A stretch of 64,000 nucleotides of DNA from Clostridia bacterium (GCA_030625885.1 DAOUPZ010000018.1:1-64000), one strand, 5' to 3'. Positions 44,423 through 53,925 are shown, counted from the stretch's first letter. Numbers and translations are program-made. Notes: generated by a model not told the origin, from the sequence alone.

Positions 44423-45211
44423 TTAAACGATATCACTATGGATTTCCTTCTTTTTTGCTTCATCCCACAGTTGATCCATTTCTGCTAAAGACATTTGGGA
44501 TAACACTTTTCCCTGTTTCTTTGCCATTTCCTCAATATAATGAAAACGGGAAACAAACTTATCACAAGTTCCCAGCAATGCCAATTCTGGCTGAACTTTA
44601 TAAAATCGAGCAACATTGACTAAAGCAAATAACAAATCACCAAATTCATTTTCCGTTTCTCTTTTATTCCCCCCCTTAATTTCTGTTGAAAGTTCCATCA
44701 CTTCTTCTTTTACCTTCTCCCATGCCCCTTGAACTTCAGTCCAATCAAAGCCCACTCGCGCAGCCTTTTTCTGTAACTTATACGCCTGCATCAGGGCAGG
44801 CAAACCCTTAGGAACACCATCTAAACCAGACACACGATCCTGCATATTGGCCTCTGTCGCCTTAATGGCCTCCCAATTAACCAAAACTTCAGCAGAATCC
44901 TCTACTGTTACATCCCCGAAAACATGTGGATGACGTATGATCATTTTATGACAAATGGATTCAATCACATCATCCATTGTAAAATATCCGGATTCTTTAG
45001 CCATCTGAGCATGAAATACAACCTGTAGTAATAAGTCTCCCAATTCTTCTTTTAATTTATCCATATTTTTTTCATCAATCGTTTCTAAAACCTCATACGT
45101 TTCTTCGATTAAATAAGGTTTAATCGATTCGTGCGTCTGTTCACGATCCCAAGGACACCCCTCTTTACTTCGCAACTTCTCCATTACGTCAAGTAATTGT
45201 TCTAAGCCCAT
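44423..45211 (-). CDS. mazG: Nucleoside triphosphate pyrophosphohydrolase MazG
   Basis: 262 aa with two MazG domains. First: CPWDREQTHESIKPYLIEE and ELGDLLLQVVFHAQ (ExxD metal motif); second: KLQKKAARVGFDW and ENEFGDLLFALVNVARF. Hydrolyses non-canonical NTPs. No N-terminal methylase domain (Bacillus YabN is fused). First gene of the mazG-hup-rqcP-yabP group. Confidence 0.94.
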   Translation of the reverse strand: MGLEQLLDVMEKLRSKEGCPWDREQTHESIKPYLIEETYEVLETIDEKNMDKLKEELGDLLLQVVFHAQMAKESGYFTMDDVIESICHKMIIRHPHVFGDVTVEDSAEVLVNWEAIKATEANMQDRVSGLDGVPKGLPALMQAYKLQKKAARVGFDWTEVQGAWEKVKEEVMELSTEIKGGNKRETENEFGDLLFALVNVARFYKVQPELALLGTCDKFVSRFHYIEEMAKKQGKVLSQMSLAEMDQLWDEAKKKEIHSDIV

Positions 45212-45337
45212 ATATATACCTCCTATTTGCTAGTATGTGTATTTTTTAGTAACTTATGAGCATATTGGTTAAAAACATGAAAAAGGAAAATTCTAGATAC
45301 GAGTTAAAAATTCCTCTAACAAGTTGTAATTTTATAA

Positions 45338-45360
45338 GAAAAACCCCTTTGGGGTTTTTC
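45338..45360 (-). terminator. Terminator downstream of element copy 2
   Basis: GAAAAACCCC / GGGGTTTTTC with a 3-nt loop and TTTTTCTTATAAAATT on the minus strand. No gene stop is close on that side, so it may end a transcript made from the element. Confidence 0.7.
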
Positions 45361-45424
45361 AGGGGAAAGGGTAAAGGGGAAAGTAAAAGAATTATAAAGA
45401 TAAAAGATTAAGAAAAAATTTACA

Positions 45425-45572
45425 TTAGGTATGGTTATGCTGGAAGACAGTTTGCGCGTTTGTGAAATAACCATCTTAATCATTTGTATAAATAACATGC
45501 TCATAGTAAAAAATATCAAGCACGTACAAACTTTTTTAGCTTCAAAGTGGCTGGAAGCATAACCATACCTAA
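45425..45572. ncRNA. 148-bp element, copy 2: possible structured RNA or MITE
   Basis: Ends TTAGGTATGGTTATGCT (45425-45441) and its exact complement (45556-45572). Interior starts GGAAGACAGTTT and ends AAAGTGGCTGGA, as in copy 1. ATGCT/AGCAT replaces ATATC/GATAT of copy 1, keeping all pairs. The middle is not conserved but again AT-rich. Right flank AAGTACAAC resembles AAGCACAAC of copy 1. Confidence 0.5.
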
Positions 45573-45632
45573 GTACAACGCTCACAAAAAAGATATATTT
45601 CAAAAATAGGTTTACTGTTTTCATTAAAAAAG

Positions 45633-45660
45633 AAAAAGGGGTGTTTAAAACACCCTTTTT
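45633..45660 (-). terminator. Terminator of the ANTAR regulator gene
   Basis: AAAAAGGGTGTTT pairs with AAACACCCCTTTTT (one bulge) across TA; T run on the minus strand, just past the stop at 45666. Confidence 0.85.
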
Positions 45661-45665
45661 CCTTA

Positions 45666-46232
45666 CTATAAGGTTTCTATAATATTTTTAGCAACATCTC
45701 TTATGCTCTTTCCATGATCCATACTCTGCTTTTGTATCTTTCGATGGGCTTCCATCTCTGAAAGTCCCAACTTTTTCATTAACAATCCTTTAGCCCTGTC
45801 AACCATTTTCCTAGTTTCTAGATCCTCTTTTAAATCTTCTACTTCTGCCTCTAATCTCTTAATCTGTTGTTTACTAGACAAAATAAGATCAATCGTCCGA
45901 ATCAATACCGTCCGGTTAAACGGCTTATTAAGGCATACCACATCTAGATTGCCGCGAAAACTTTCTGCATACTCTGTTTGACTTTTATTCATAAGTAATA
46001 TGACGGTACATAATTTATCATAAGCAAGCAGTTTAGCTACTTCTAACCCAGTCGTATCAGGAAGTTCAAAATTAACAATTAGCAGATCTGGCCGTAACAT
46101 CCGTACCTTTTGAATGGCTTGACTGCCGGAAGTGCAAACACTTAATACGTGAAAACCATTTTGGGCAAGGACTTGTTTCATCTGATTTGCAGCATCCATT
46201 TCATTAATCGCAATCATAACTTTCCGATTCAT
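45666..46232 (-). CDS. ANTAR-domain antiterminator with degenerate receiver domain
   Basis: 188 aa from ATG 46232. Receiver-like domain 1-120, coiled coil about 120-140, ANTAR domain about 128-188 (VDRAKGLLMKKLGLSEMEAH, then SIRDVAKNII). The phospho-acceptor Asp is replaced by N54 (LLIVNFELPD) and the acidic pair by I9-N10 (MIAINE); K103 (NKPF) remains. So control is unlikely to be by phosphorylation. It is 42 nt downstream of glnA, whose leader has an ANTAR-type RNA target. A glnA-linked ANTAR antiterminator (NitR) has been reported in solventogenic clostridia. Confidence 0.93.
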   Translation of the reverse strand: MNRKVMIAINEMDAANQMKQVLAQNGFHVLSVCTSGSQAIQKVRMLRPDLLIVNFELPDTTGLEVAKLLAYDKLCTVILLMNKSQTEYAESFRGNLDVVCLNKPFNRTVLIRTIDLILSSKQQIKRLEAEVEDLKEDLETRKMVDRAKGLLMKKLGLSEMEAHRKIQKQSMDHGKSIRDVAKNIIETL

Positions 46233-46274
46233 CCTTACCCTCACTCCTATCTAAATACCTTCAATGACTTGTTT

Positions 46275-47606
46275 TTAATATTTTGCAAGGTACTGATTAA
46301 TTTCCCATTCATAAACCTGTGTCCGATATTCATCCCACTCAATTAATTTCGCTCCCGTATACCGTTCTAAAATATGACTACCCAGCGCATTCTTAACCAA
46401 TTCATCTTTTTGCAATTCCTTGATCGCTTGGCAAAGGTTTTCCGGAAGACTCTCTATACCAGCTGCTTTTCGCATGTCTTCATCCATTTCAAAAATATTC
46501 TTTTCTACACTTGCCAATGGCTGAAGGTTATTTTTAATGCCATCCAGTCCTGCTGCCAGTGAAACCGCAAATGCCAAATAAGGATTGCAAGCAGGATCGG
46601 GGTTTCTCATCTCAACCCTCGTACTGGCACCACGTGCTGCCGGAATACGAATAAGAGGACTTCTATTTTTAGCAGACCACGCAATATATACCGGTGCTTC
46701 ATAACCCGGTACAAGCCGCTTGTAAGAATTGACAACCGGGTTTGTAATCGCTGTCATCCCTTTAATATGTTTCATAATGCCCGCAATATATTGATAGGCT
46801 GTTCCACTTAATCCCAGCTCATTATCAGGATCATAAAATGCATTTTTCCCATCCCTGCTAAGCGATTGATTGATATGCATCCCGGAACCACAAACACCGA
46901 AAATAGGCTTAGGCATAAAAGTAGCATGCAAACCATATTTTTGGGCAATGGTTTTTACAGCCAGTTTGAATGTCATGATGTTGTCTGCCGTTGTTAAAGC
47001 ATCCCCATATTTAAAATCTATTTCGTGCTGTCCCGGTGCCACCTCATGATGAGATGCTTCTATTTCAAATCCCATTGCTTCAAGCGTCAAACACATATCT
47101 CTTCGTGCATCTTCGCCAAGATCTACCGGTCCTAAATCAAAATATCCGGCATTGTCATGTGTAACGGTTGTCGGATATCCCTTCTCATCTTTATGGAACA
47201 AAAAGAATTCGCATTCCGGGCCCACATTAAATGTATATCCCATCTCCTCCGCTTCTTTAATGGTTTTTCTTAATACATAACGGGGATCTCCCTCAAACGG
47301 TGTTCCATCCGCATTATAAATATCGCATATGAGTCTCGCCACTCTTCCCGGGGCGGGCCGCCATGGATAAATGACAAACGTATCTGGATCTGGTCTGAGG
47401 TACATATCAGATTCTTCTATTCTGACAAACCCTTCTATTGATGACCCATCAAACATACATTCATTATCCAGTGCCTTCTCCAATTGACTGGCTGTAATGG
47501 ATACGTTTTTTAGCATTCCAAAAATATCCGTAAATTGTAATCGGATAAACCTGACATCATTCTCTTTTACCATCTTCTTAACATCTTCTGTTGTATACTT
47601 TGACAT
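46275..47606 (-). CDS. glnA: Glutamine synthetase type I
   Basis: 443 aa, the length of the short GSI-alpha form of Bacillus. [38 protein letters not shown], catalytic [22 protein letters not shown], and [20 protein letters not shown]. No adenylylation-loop Tyr segment of the GSI-beta type. Makes glutamine from glutamate and ammonia. Preceded by a 134-nt leader with an attenuator (see leader entry). Confidence 0.97.
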   Translation of the reverse strand: MSKYTTEDVKKMVKENDVRFIRLQFTDIFGMLKNVSITASQLEKALDNECMFDGSSIEGFVRIEESDMYLRPDPDTFVIYPWRPAPGRVARLICDIYNADGTPFEGDPRYVLRKTIKEAEEMGYTFNVGPECEFFLFHKDEKGYPTTVTHDNAGYFDLGPVDLGEDARRDMCLTLEAMGFEIEASHHEVAPGQHEIDFKYGDALTTADNIMTFKLAVKTIAQKYGLHATFMPKPIFGVCGSGMHINQSLSRDGKNAFYDPDNELGLSGTAYQYIAGIMKHIKGMTAITNPVVNSYKRLVPGYEAPVYIAWSAKNRSPLIRIPAARGASTRVEMRNPDPACNPYLAFAVSLAAGLDGIKNNLQPLASVEKNIFEMDEDMRKAAGIESLPENLCQAIKELQKDELVKNALGSHILERYTGAKLIEWDEYRTQVYEWEINQYLAKY

Positions 47607-47635
47607 TCAAAAAACCCCTCTCTTTATATGATATC

Positions 47636-47700
47636 AAAAAATAAAGCGTTCATTCCAGTTAGAGACACTTTCCCCTAACCGAAAGAACGCCATTGTTCTT
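47636..47700 (-). promoter_or_regulatory. ANTAR-type attenuator in the glnA leader
   Basis: On the minus strand: hairpin P1 47700-47683 (AAGAAC-loop-GTTCTT, loop AATGGC), 3-nt linker, hairpin P2 47679-47658 (GTTAG...CTAAC, eight pairs, loop AAAGTG). Both loops have six bases with A1 and G4, the ANTAR recognition rule. A terminator pairs GCGTTC (47690-47685) with GAACGC (47651-47646) and is followed by TTTATTTTTT; its 5' arm uses the 3' arm of P1. So bound P1 blocks termination and glnA is turned on. Confidence 0.8.
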
Positions 47701-47746
47701 ATGACAGCCTATTAATTTAGGTTGCATCATTACTTGACTTTACAGT

Positions 47747-47774
47747 ATTATACCATAAATCCATCTAAATGCAA
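47747..47774 (-). promoter_or_regulatory. SigA promoter of glnA
   Basis: TTGCAT (47774-47769) - 16 nt - TATAAT (47752-47747), with TGG just before the -10 (extended -10). Predicted start near 47740, about 134 nt before the glnA ATG. Confidence 0.75.
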
Positions 47775-47806
47775 GCCAAGATTTTCAAGCATACTTTGGT
47801 GCCTTT

Positions 47807-49369
47807 TTATTTGTTGCCTTTTATTAATGAAATTAACTGCAAATCCTGCTTGCTAATGCCGCCTAAAATGAGCAAAACAACCCCATAGATCAACATACCT
47901 GCCATAACAGACCCCAGCGTGCTGAGGGTATTACTGGCTGACTGAGCAAACAACCAGCTATAACATTTGGTAACCCCAATTTGCATCCCTACTACGGCTA
48001 TACCCGGTTTAATTAAAATATGGGTTAGCTGAGGGATTTTTCCCGTATAGCGAATGACATACCACAAGTTTAATAAGGCCGCAATCGAAAAACCAATCGC
48101 CGTACCCATCGCCGCCCCTTTAATCCCGTATTCCGGCAGGGCTGTCAACCAATAACTAATGACAACATTGATGGCAACACCAATTAAAAGATTTTTAGCA
48201 GGTAATATGGTCTTTCCCAATCCGTTTAATATCCCCCCCGTTGTTTCCCCCAGGCAGGTAAATAAAACCGCAATGGACAAATAGCGCAAAGGAATGCCTG
48301 CTTCCCGCACCCCAAAAAGAAATTCGCAAATCTGGGGCGCTAACGTATAAAGGCCGACAAATGATGGCAACCCCAAAAACAAAGTCAGTCGCAGCGCCTG
48401 CTGTACCCTGTCGCCAATGAGCGTTACATTATGTTTGGCCTGAGCTTCAGAGATAGCCGGTACCAGACTGGATGCAAGAGAAGTGGTAAAAATGGTTGGA
48501 AATTCAATGAGGACAAGCGCCATCCCCGTTAACTGCCCATAAAGCGCGGTAGACATCGCCACTGAAAAACCAGCAGCCTGCAGACGGCAAGGCACAATCA
48601 CGGCATTAATTAAATGCATCATGGGCTTTGCTAAAAACCCCAATGTAATGGGGACGGACAATGTCACAATCCGCCGTGCCAAAGCTCCACGGCTGTCACT
48701 ATTTTGACAGCGCTGCGGAATGGTCTGCAGCAGCTTTCCCTTATTTCGCCCGTAAATGATGATTAATACCACCAACCCCAGTACTGCACCCGTCGTAGCG
48801 CCAAAAGCAGCACCGGCAGCCGCTCTAGGCAGTCCAAGGGGCAGCAAAACCACGGCCAGCCCAACCATCGTTACCGCCCGCATCATTTGCTCTGTAACCT
48901 GAGAAACGGCTGTGGGCGTCATCACCTGTAACCCTTGAAAAAACCCGCGGAAAGCAGACATTACCGATACCAAAAAAACCGCCGGTGCAATGGCTAAAAT
49001 AGAATAATAAGAACGCGGATCCCCCAATACATTTTCTGCTAAGTACCGTGCCTTAAACCATAAAAGTAAACTAAATACAAAACCGCTGATACTCAAAATG
49101 GCCAGTGCCAGACGGAAGACCTTCTGAACCCCGTTGCGATCCCCCTCCGCCACTTTCTCTGCTACCAGCTTGGAAATAGCAACTGGAATACCCGCCGTAG
49201 ACATGACCAGCATCAGTCCATAAACCGGATATGCCATTTCAAACAGCCCGATCCCTTCCGAGCCAATCAACCGTGTCAGCGGAATACGCGAAATCGCACC
49301 AATCACCCGGCTTAAAAGCCCGGCAATGGTTAATATCAATGCACCTTGAAAAAAGGATTGTCTGCTCAT
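47807..49369 (-). CDS. spoVB: Stage V sporulation protein B / MurJ-like flippase
   Basis: 520 aa MOP-superfamily transporter with about 14 helices. Start SFFQGALILTIAGLLSRVIG is the family signature; RIPLTRLIGSEGIGLFEMAYP follows. Probably moves lipid-linked peptidoglycan precursors for spore cortex synthesis. GGAGG precedes ATG 49369. Upstream of glnA, with a 200-bp gap holding the glnA promoter. Confidence 0.92.
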   Translation of the reverse strand: MSRQSFFQGALILTIAGLLSRVIGAISRIPLTRLIGSEGIGLFEMAYPVYGLMLVMSTAGIPVAISKLVAEKVAEGDRNGVQKVFRLALAILSISGFVFSLLLWFKARYLAENVLGDPRSYYSILAIAPAVFLVSVMSAFRGFFQGLQVMTPTAVSQVTEQMMRAVTMVGLAVVLLPLGLPRAAAGAAFGATTGAVLGLVVLIIIYGRNKGKLLQTIPQRCQNSDSRGALARRIVTLSVPITLGFLAKPMMHLINAVIVPCRLQAAGFSVAMSTALYGQLTGMALVLIEFPTIFTTSLASSLVPAISEAQAKHNVTLIGDRVQQALRLTLFLGLPSFVGLYTLAPQICEFLFGVREAGIPLRYLSIAVLFTCLGETTGGILNGLGKTILPAKNLLIGVAINVVISYWLTALPEYGIKGAAMGTAIGFSIAALLNLWYVIRYTGKIPQLTHILIKPGIAVVGMQIGVTKCYSWLFAQSASNTLSTLGSVMAGMLIYGVVLLILGGISKQDLQLISLIKGNK

Positions 49370-49611
49370 CTCTTCACGCCTCCATTATTTCACTTTATCC
49401 TCCTATATTTACGCAATGAGAAGCGGTAATATGCATAATCCTTCAGTTATTAGCGATCAGCTTAAAGGGAAAATTAATAAGGCTCAAAGGTAAAGGCCAA
49501 AGGCTAAAATATCAAGCGCTAAGGCAAAAGATAATAAAAAATGAAGCACTTTAAAAAGCGCCTCATTTTTTATTATCTTTTGTATCTTTAAAACAAACCC
49601 AAATTTTTATA
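49370..49611. repeat. Gap with heptamers between spoVB and pilO
   Basis: GGCTCAA AGGTAAA GGCCAAA GGCTAAA run (about 49482-49507) and an A/T-rich hairpin AAAATGAAGC...GCCTCATTTT (about 49540-49570), which likely terminates the pil operon. Confidence 0.5.
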
Positions 49612-50328
49612 CTAAGGTTGAACTTCAATTTGCCCTTCAGACTCTTGCACTTCGGGCTGCATACTCACAAAGGGATTATCTCGCCCAAACTTCCAATTTT
49701 TTATATCATCCAAAAAAAGACGCCCCTCGGGTGTCGGCAAAGAATAAATATATAAAAGCAGTTCAACTTCAACCGTTCCTTTTGTCAATGATTGCACCCT
49801 TTCATCCGTTTCTGATTCCAATTCTTTTTCCATTCTATGAAACTTAAGATCTCCAATTGTTGTTACATTACTTTGATTTTCTAGATCATCAATCACCTCA
49901 ACCACACGGCGATAATTTCCATCTAATTTTAAGTCAACCGGTAAAACAAGAACCGTCTGCTGGTCAATAATATCTTGCGGCTCAAAAAAATTTAACAAGA
50001 CTTCTTTCTGTGCTAACTTACGACTAAATTCAACTAAAAACAATCCATCTTTCATATCCGTATTAAACTGACTGCGTGCCCTTTCTAATTCTTCCTGACA
50101 TGTGATCAGTAATTCTTTTTCTTCTTTAATCATCATAGAAATATCTTTGCTTTGCGTTATTTCTTCTGATAGTTGCACAATTTGTTTCTTAACCTGCTGA
50201 TTTTGTTTGAAATAAGGGATTGCCTTTTGAAAAACAAAAAGGGAAAATAAAACAGCCAGAAAAAAAGACACCCCTATGATTCCATGCTTTTTATTTATTT
50301 TACCGCTTATTTTCTCCCACACCTTCAA
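49612..50328 (-). CDS. pilO: Type IV pilus assembly protein PilO
   Basis: 238 aa, TTG start overlapping pilN by 29 nt. One N-terminal membrane segment (residues about 19-35), coiled coil to about 95, then the ferredoxin-like PilO core (LPVDLKLDGNYRRVVEVIDDLEN). Inner-membrane alignment complex with PilM/PilN. Last gene of the pil operon. Confidence 0.85.
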   Translation of the reverse strand: MKVWEKISGKINKKHGIIGVSFFLAVLFSLFVFQKAIPYFKQNQQVKKQIVQLSEEITQSKDISMMIKEEKELLITCQEELERARSQFNTDMKDGLFLVEFSRKLAQKEVLLNFFEPQDIIDQQTVLVLPVDLKLDGNYRRVVEVIDDLENQSNVTTIGDLKFHRMEKELESETDERVQSLTKGTVEVELLLYIYSLPTPEGRLFLDDIKNWKFGRDNPFVSMQPEVQESEGQIEVQP

Positions 50329-51016
50329 TCCCTTCTTTCAAAACCGCTCTAATCATAAAATTAAACAGATCGGCCTCCTGTTCCCTATTGATATATTGCA
50401 AATTAACCTTTTCAAAAGAAGATTGGGTATTCAATTGATAAACAAATCGACCAATATATTCAGCACTTGTACTCATACCACTAATCAATATCTGACCCGG
50501 ACGCCGTAATACCTCTTCTTCTACATTTTCATCATTCTTTTCTACCACATGGTTTTTTTCTTCCTGTCCATGCGTCAAATCAAACAGGCCCTGCACATCA
50601 AGTGTTTTTTCTTGAACTTCGTTGTCTTTTTCACTTTCATGATGACTTTGTAATGAAATAAACCAAACATCATCTGATGGAACACAATCATCAATCACGG
50701 CCAGTACTTTTGGCCAACGCCAGCGACCTTCTGTGATAAACTGTAATTTTTGTATTTCTAATTCCAGTTGCTCTCGCTGCAATTTTAATTCACTTAATTC
50801 TTCCTTTTCAATTTGAATGGCTTTATGCTCTGTTTTTAAATGAGTTAACTGAATCTGATCATTATCATGCTGTTCTTGTAAATAAATAAAAGAACTGATT
50901 CCAATTCCCAACAACATGCAGAACAGTAATGAAATTATAATCACAAATTTTATTTTCTTTCTTCGCTTAATAATATTCTGTGGCAAAAAGTTGATGTCTT
51001 TTTTTTGGCGATCCAA
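50300..51016 (-). CDS. pilN: Type IV pilus assembly protein PilN
   Basis: 238 aa, TTG start. The cytoplasmic tail INFLPQNI is the conserved PilM-binding peptide of PilN; membrane segment about 22-46; coiled coil to about 95; then a fimbrial-assembly fold with a long acidic insertion (about residues 135-170). 17 nt from pilM. Confidence 0.88.
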   Translation of the reverse strand: MDRQKKDINFLPQNIIKRRKKIKFVIIISLLFCMLLGIGISSFIYLQEQHDNDQIQLTHLKTEHKAIQIEKEELSELKLQREQLELEIQKLQFITEGRWRWPKVLAVIDDCVPSDDVWFISLQSHHESEKDNEVQEKTLDVQGLFDLTHGQEEKNHVVEKNDENVEEEVLRRPGQILISGMSTSAEYIGRFVYQLNTQSSFEKVNLQYINREQEADLFNFMIRAVLKEGIEGVGENKR

Positions 51017-51033
51017 ATGTTAATCCCACCTTA

Positions 51034-52050
51034 CTATGCTTCCAATGAATGACCTGGTAATCTATCAGAGTAATCGTTTCTCTGTACCTTGCGGGAAATT
51101 AAACACAAATTCTTCTCTCTTAGCATCAGCCCTATATTACTCGCATAAACAGCAGCTTCATTAGCAATCGCCCTTCCCTTCCCTTTAAATTCCAGAGGGC
51201 CTAATACGGAAAGATCTGCAATTACGGGCACTGAAAATTCGCGTCCAAATATGTAATCAATGCCGGGCATTGACGCCATCTCTCCCACGATAATGATTTT
51301 ATCAATTGTTTTCCCAAAATTTCGAGAAGAAAAATACTCTAAATAGCCTTGTACTTCTTTAGATAGCACTGTAAAATCACATGTTTCATTAATCATATCC
51401 ACCTGACAAGGAACATCTGCATATAAGAACAACGTCTTTCCTTTAAATATAGTAATCCGTGTCCCATCCTGATTGCTTTCCAAAACCAATGTATCCTGAT
51501 ATAAAAAATGGCTGAAGAGACGATGCATGATATTGGGCAAAACATCTATCGCCATGGGTTTAAGTCGAATTTCTTCCAAAAGTTCTATCATCTGTTCCAA
51601 CAATTGATTTTTAACAGCTGCCAATAACAACAACCACTCTTCTTGTTCCTTTTCACTTCTTTTCTCCAATATATGATAATCATAGGTATATTCTTTCAAA
51701 TCTACAGGCAAATAACGACTGACCTCCATTTTCATCATGCTGGCCAAATCTTTTTCATTCATAAAAGGCACGTTAACGTTACGTGTCAAAATACCACTTT
51801 GACCCATACCGACCACTACTTTTTTAGCTTTCATTTTATTCTTTTTTAAAAAGTCCTGTAAAACACGACCGTTCTTTTTTAATTGTTGCGGCTCCATTTT
51901 TTCTGCGAAAGAATACGGCAGTAACAAGGTACCATATGAATCTATTACAAATTTCAAATCATGATGACGGGTATATCCTTGAACCATTCGTACACTCTGA
52001 TCTCGAAAATCCATAAAAAGCGTGGGAAAAATATTCGCTTGTCGTTTCAT
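51034..52050 (-). CDS. pilM: Type IV pilus assembly protein PilM
   Basis: 338 aa actin-like ATPase. VVVGMGQSGILTRNVNVPFM and ASMMKMEVSRYLPVDLKEYTYDYHIL are conserved; DKIIIVGEMASMPGIDYI is the second phosphate loop. The N-terminal phosphate-1 loop is degenerate. Cytoplasmic ring platform of the pilus machine. Confidence 0.88.
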   Translation of the reverse strand: MKRQANIFPTLFMDFRDQSVRMVQGYTRHHDLKFVIDSYGTLLLPYSFAEKMEPQQLKKNGRVLQDFLKKNKMKAKKVVVGMGQSGILTRNVNVPFMNEKDLASMMKMEVSRYLPVDLKEYTYDYHILEKRSEKEQEEWLLLLAAVKNQLLEQMIELLEEIRLKPMAIDVLPNIMHRLFSHFLYQDTLVLESNQDGTRITIFKGKTLFLYADVPCQVDMINETCDFTVLSKEVQGYLEYFSSRNFGKTIDKIIIVGEMASMPGIDYIFGREFSVPVIADLSVLGPLEFKGKGRAIANEAAVYASNIGLMLREKNLCLISRKVQRNDYSDRLPGHSLEA

Positions 52051-52128
52051 TTGACCACCCTATCCATCTTTTCTTCCGTAAATGTGTTTTTTCTCCAAAG
52101 TTCGTTCTTTTTCCTGCAAAAAAAAGAC

Positions 52129-53352
52129 TTATTTCCTTAAAACTGTAAAATCATAAAAATAATTAATGCCTTCCCAAACTTGCAAACCCGTATGCCTTTT
52201 CTCTGGATCTTTCGTATAGGATGGATCATGATCCAAAATAGGACTTTCCAAAATAGCCATCACCGGGTTGCCGCTGTTATCCTGATTGATACGAACCTTC
52301 TCATCCCATCCTTCCGGCTGTAAAAAGATATCGACTGCTCGCTCATCCTGCCCCTCAATATTAACCGTTTGTACCGTAATGGTCAAAATGTCTTTATTTC
52401 CCCAAAATGAATAATTTTCCAGTTGAGATGGGATTTCAAAGGTATAAATAGCATCCTTCTCAACACCATCACTTCTAGGACAAATTGCAAAAGTCTCCCC
52501 CGGCATATATTTAAAAACATATCCAAAATCATTCTCATTATCATCTTGCTCTCTAGCAACATTTTCTGTATCTAAAAACACCCCGTAACCATTACTCACA
52601 TGATTCTTTTTATCTAAAAGCTCTGCTATCACTTTTATTTCATAATCTTGATATCCCAATATCGGCATAAAAAGCCGAAGATCGCCTTTGTCTTTGTTTT
52701 CCACATACGTACGGTTTCCATTGAATTTCCAATCTTGCTGCAAATTGTCTCCTGCCGCTGGGAAGATAATTTCCTCCTCCCAAAGCAAATTCCCCGTTTC
52801 AATCATTGGCGGTGTCACATTGACACTAGAACTTTCTCCCTTATAGGAATCCACACTGCCATCGGCATAATACCAAACCTTTACTTGATATTTATACAAC
52901 GTATCCTGTATCGTCGCTTCAATATCAAAAGTAAGAAGATGAGGCTCATCCTGTGATACAGTCGGTTCTATTTCTCCAGACGGCTGCACTTCATAGGCAG
53001 CCTTAACCTGATGATCATCCTCTTCCAGCCCATATTGCAACCGAATGCTTTTTTTCAAAAAAACCCACTTGGTATTCAAAAGGGGTAAAAATTCTGCGGT
53101 ATCTGCATTTTGGGTGAGTGTCACCACGCCTTCTTCATCTGTTTCGCACAACCCGGCAATATAATTATGCCATTCTTTAATGATCAAATCTGCCCCGGAT
53201 TCTGCCAGATAAAAAGCCTGGATTTCCTCTCCATAGTCATTCACCAGAGTTGTTTGTGACGTTGAAGTATAAATAACCATCGTTCCAATCACCATCAAAA
53301 CAGACATCACAATGAGAACCAGTGCCAGAGCTACCCCTTTTTCATTATTCAA
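52129..53352 (-). CDS. PilX-like minor pilin/assembly protein
   Basis: 407 aa. NEKGVALALVLIVMSVLMVIG is a PilX_N type start: prepilin-like but with VALALV in place of FTLVE. Long extracellular domain of mostly beta character, with few Cys. Located between PilW-like and PilM genes. May be a tip or adhesion minor pilin. Confidence 0.75.
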   Translation of the reverse strand: MNNEKGVALALVLIVMSVLMVIGTMVIYTSTSQTTLVNDYGEEIQAFYLAESGADLIIKEWHNYIAGLCETDEEGVVTLTQNADTAEFLPLLNTKWVFLKKSIRLQYGLEEDDHQVKAAYEVQPSGEIEPTVSQDEPHLLTFDIEATIQDTLYKYQVKVWYYADGSVDSYKGESSSVNVTPPMIETGNLLWEEEIIFPAAGDNLQQDWKFNGNRTYVENKDKGDLRLFMPILGYQDYEIKVIAELLDKKNHVSNGYGVFLDTENVAREQDDNENDFGYVFKYMPGETFAICPRSDGVEKDAIYTFEIPSQLENYSFWGNKDILTITVQTVNIEGQDERAVDIFLQPEGWDEKVRINQDNSGNPVMAILESPILDHDPSYTKDPEKRHTGLQVWEGINYFYDFTVLRK

Positions 53353-53375
53353 TTGATTAAACAGAGTACCCCCTC

Positions 53376-53885
53376 CTAACCTGGCTGGTAATGCCGCGCT
53401 AGCCTGATCTGCGTTATCAAAGTAAATGGACGTTCCTGTGAGTGATTGAGATTAAGAACTTCAATATCAATCTTTAGAAGATGATCACTCTGAGTAAAAT
53501 TCAGGGTTTGAATATCCGCCACAAAAGAATCACCCTGATGGTTTTTTAACACTCCGTTCTGATTGACCTCGTCCCAGTCTAAATAATATAAAGCCGCTCG
53601 GGGTCCCGTCATTTTGGCAAAATCAATTAGAACCTGACCGTCTTCCCCTTTGACTTCTGTTCCGGTCACTTCGATCGTTTCATAACGCTGCAAAAGTTCC
53701 GTCATCCGCTGCATAGCCATCCTGCATCTCAATTCAGCTATCATTTCATCATTATGCGCATTGAGAAAACGAAAATTAAAATTTAAAAACCCATAAACCG
53801 TTGAAATAAAGATACCCACCAAAGCAACGGCTAACATCAATTCCACTAACGTAAAACCTTTACTATCCCGCCATATCCTTTTCAT
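53376..53885 (-). CDS. Prepilin-type protein, PilW/GspJ-like
   Basis: 169 aa from ATG 53885. Class III signal KGFTLVELMLAVALVG with cleavage after Gly and the Glu at +5. Globular beta part after residue 45. Minor pilin expected to prime pilus assembly with its neighbours. Confidence 0.85.
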   Translation of the reverse strand: MKRIWRDSKGFTLVELMLAVALVGIFISTVYGFLNFNFRFLNAHNDEMIAELRCRMAMQRMTELLQRYETIEVTGTEVKGEDGQVLIDFAKMTGPRAALYYLDWDEVNQNGVLKNHQGDSFVADIQTLNFTQSDHLLKIDIEVLNLNHSQERPFTLITQIRLARHYQPG

Positions 53886-53925
53886 AGGCACCTCACTTCA
53901 CATAGTCACCTCAATAAATCAGCCG

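Larger units (their letters stand above)
45212..45665. other. Intergenic region with element copy 2 between two terminators
   Basis: From high to low coordinates: ANTAR-gene terminator (45633-45660), the 148-bp element (45425-45572), then a second terminator (45338-45360) before mazG. So on the minus strand the element is insulated like an independent short transcript. No protein gene found. Confidence 0.6.

Noticed and set aside
45316..45624. 102-codon minus-strand frame across the 148-bp element
   Set aside because: Composition is non-protein-like and it runs through a terminator and the element; no ribosome site.
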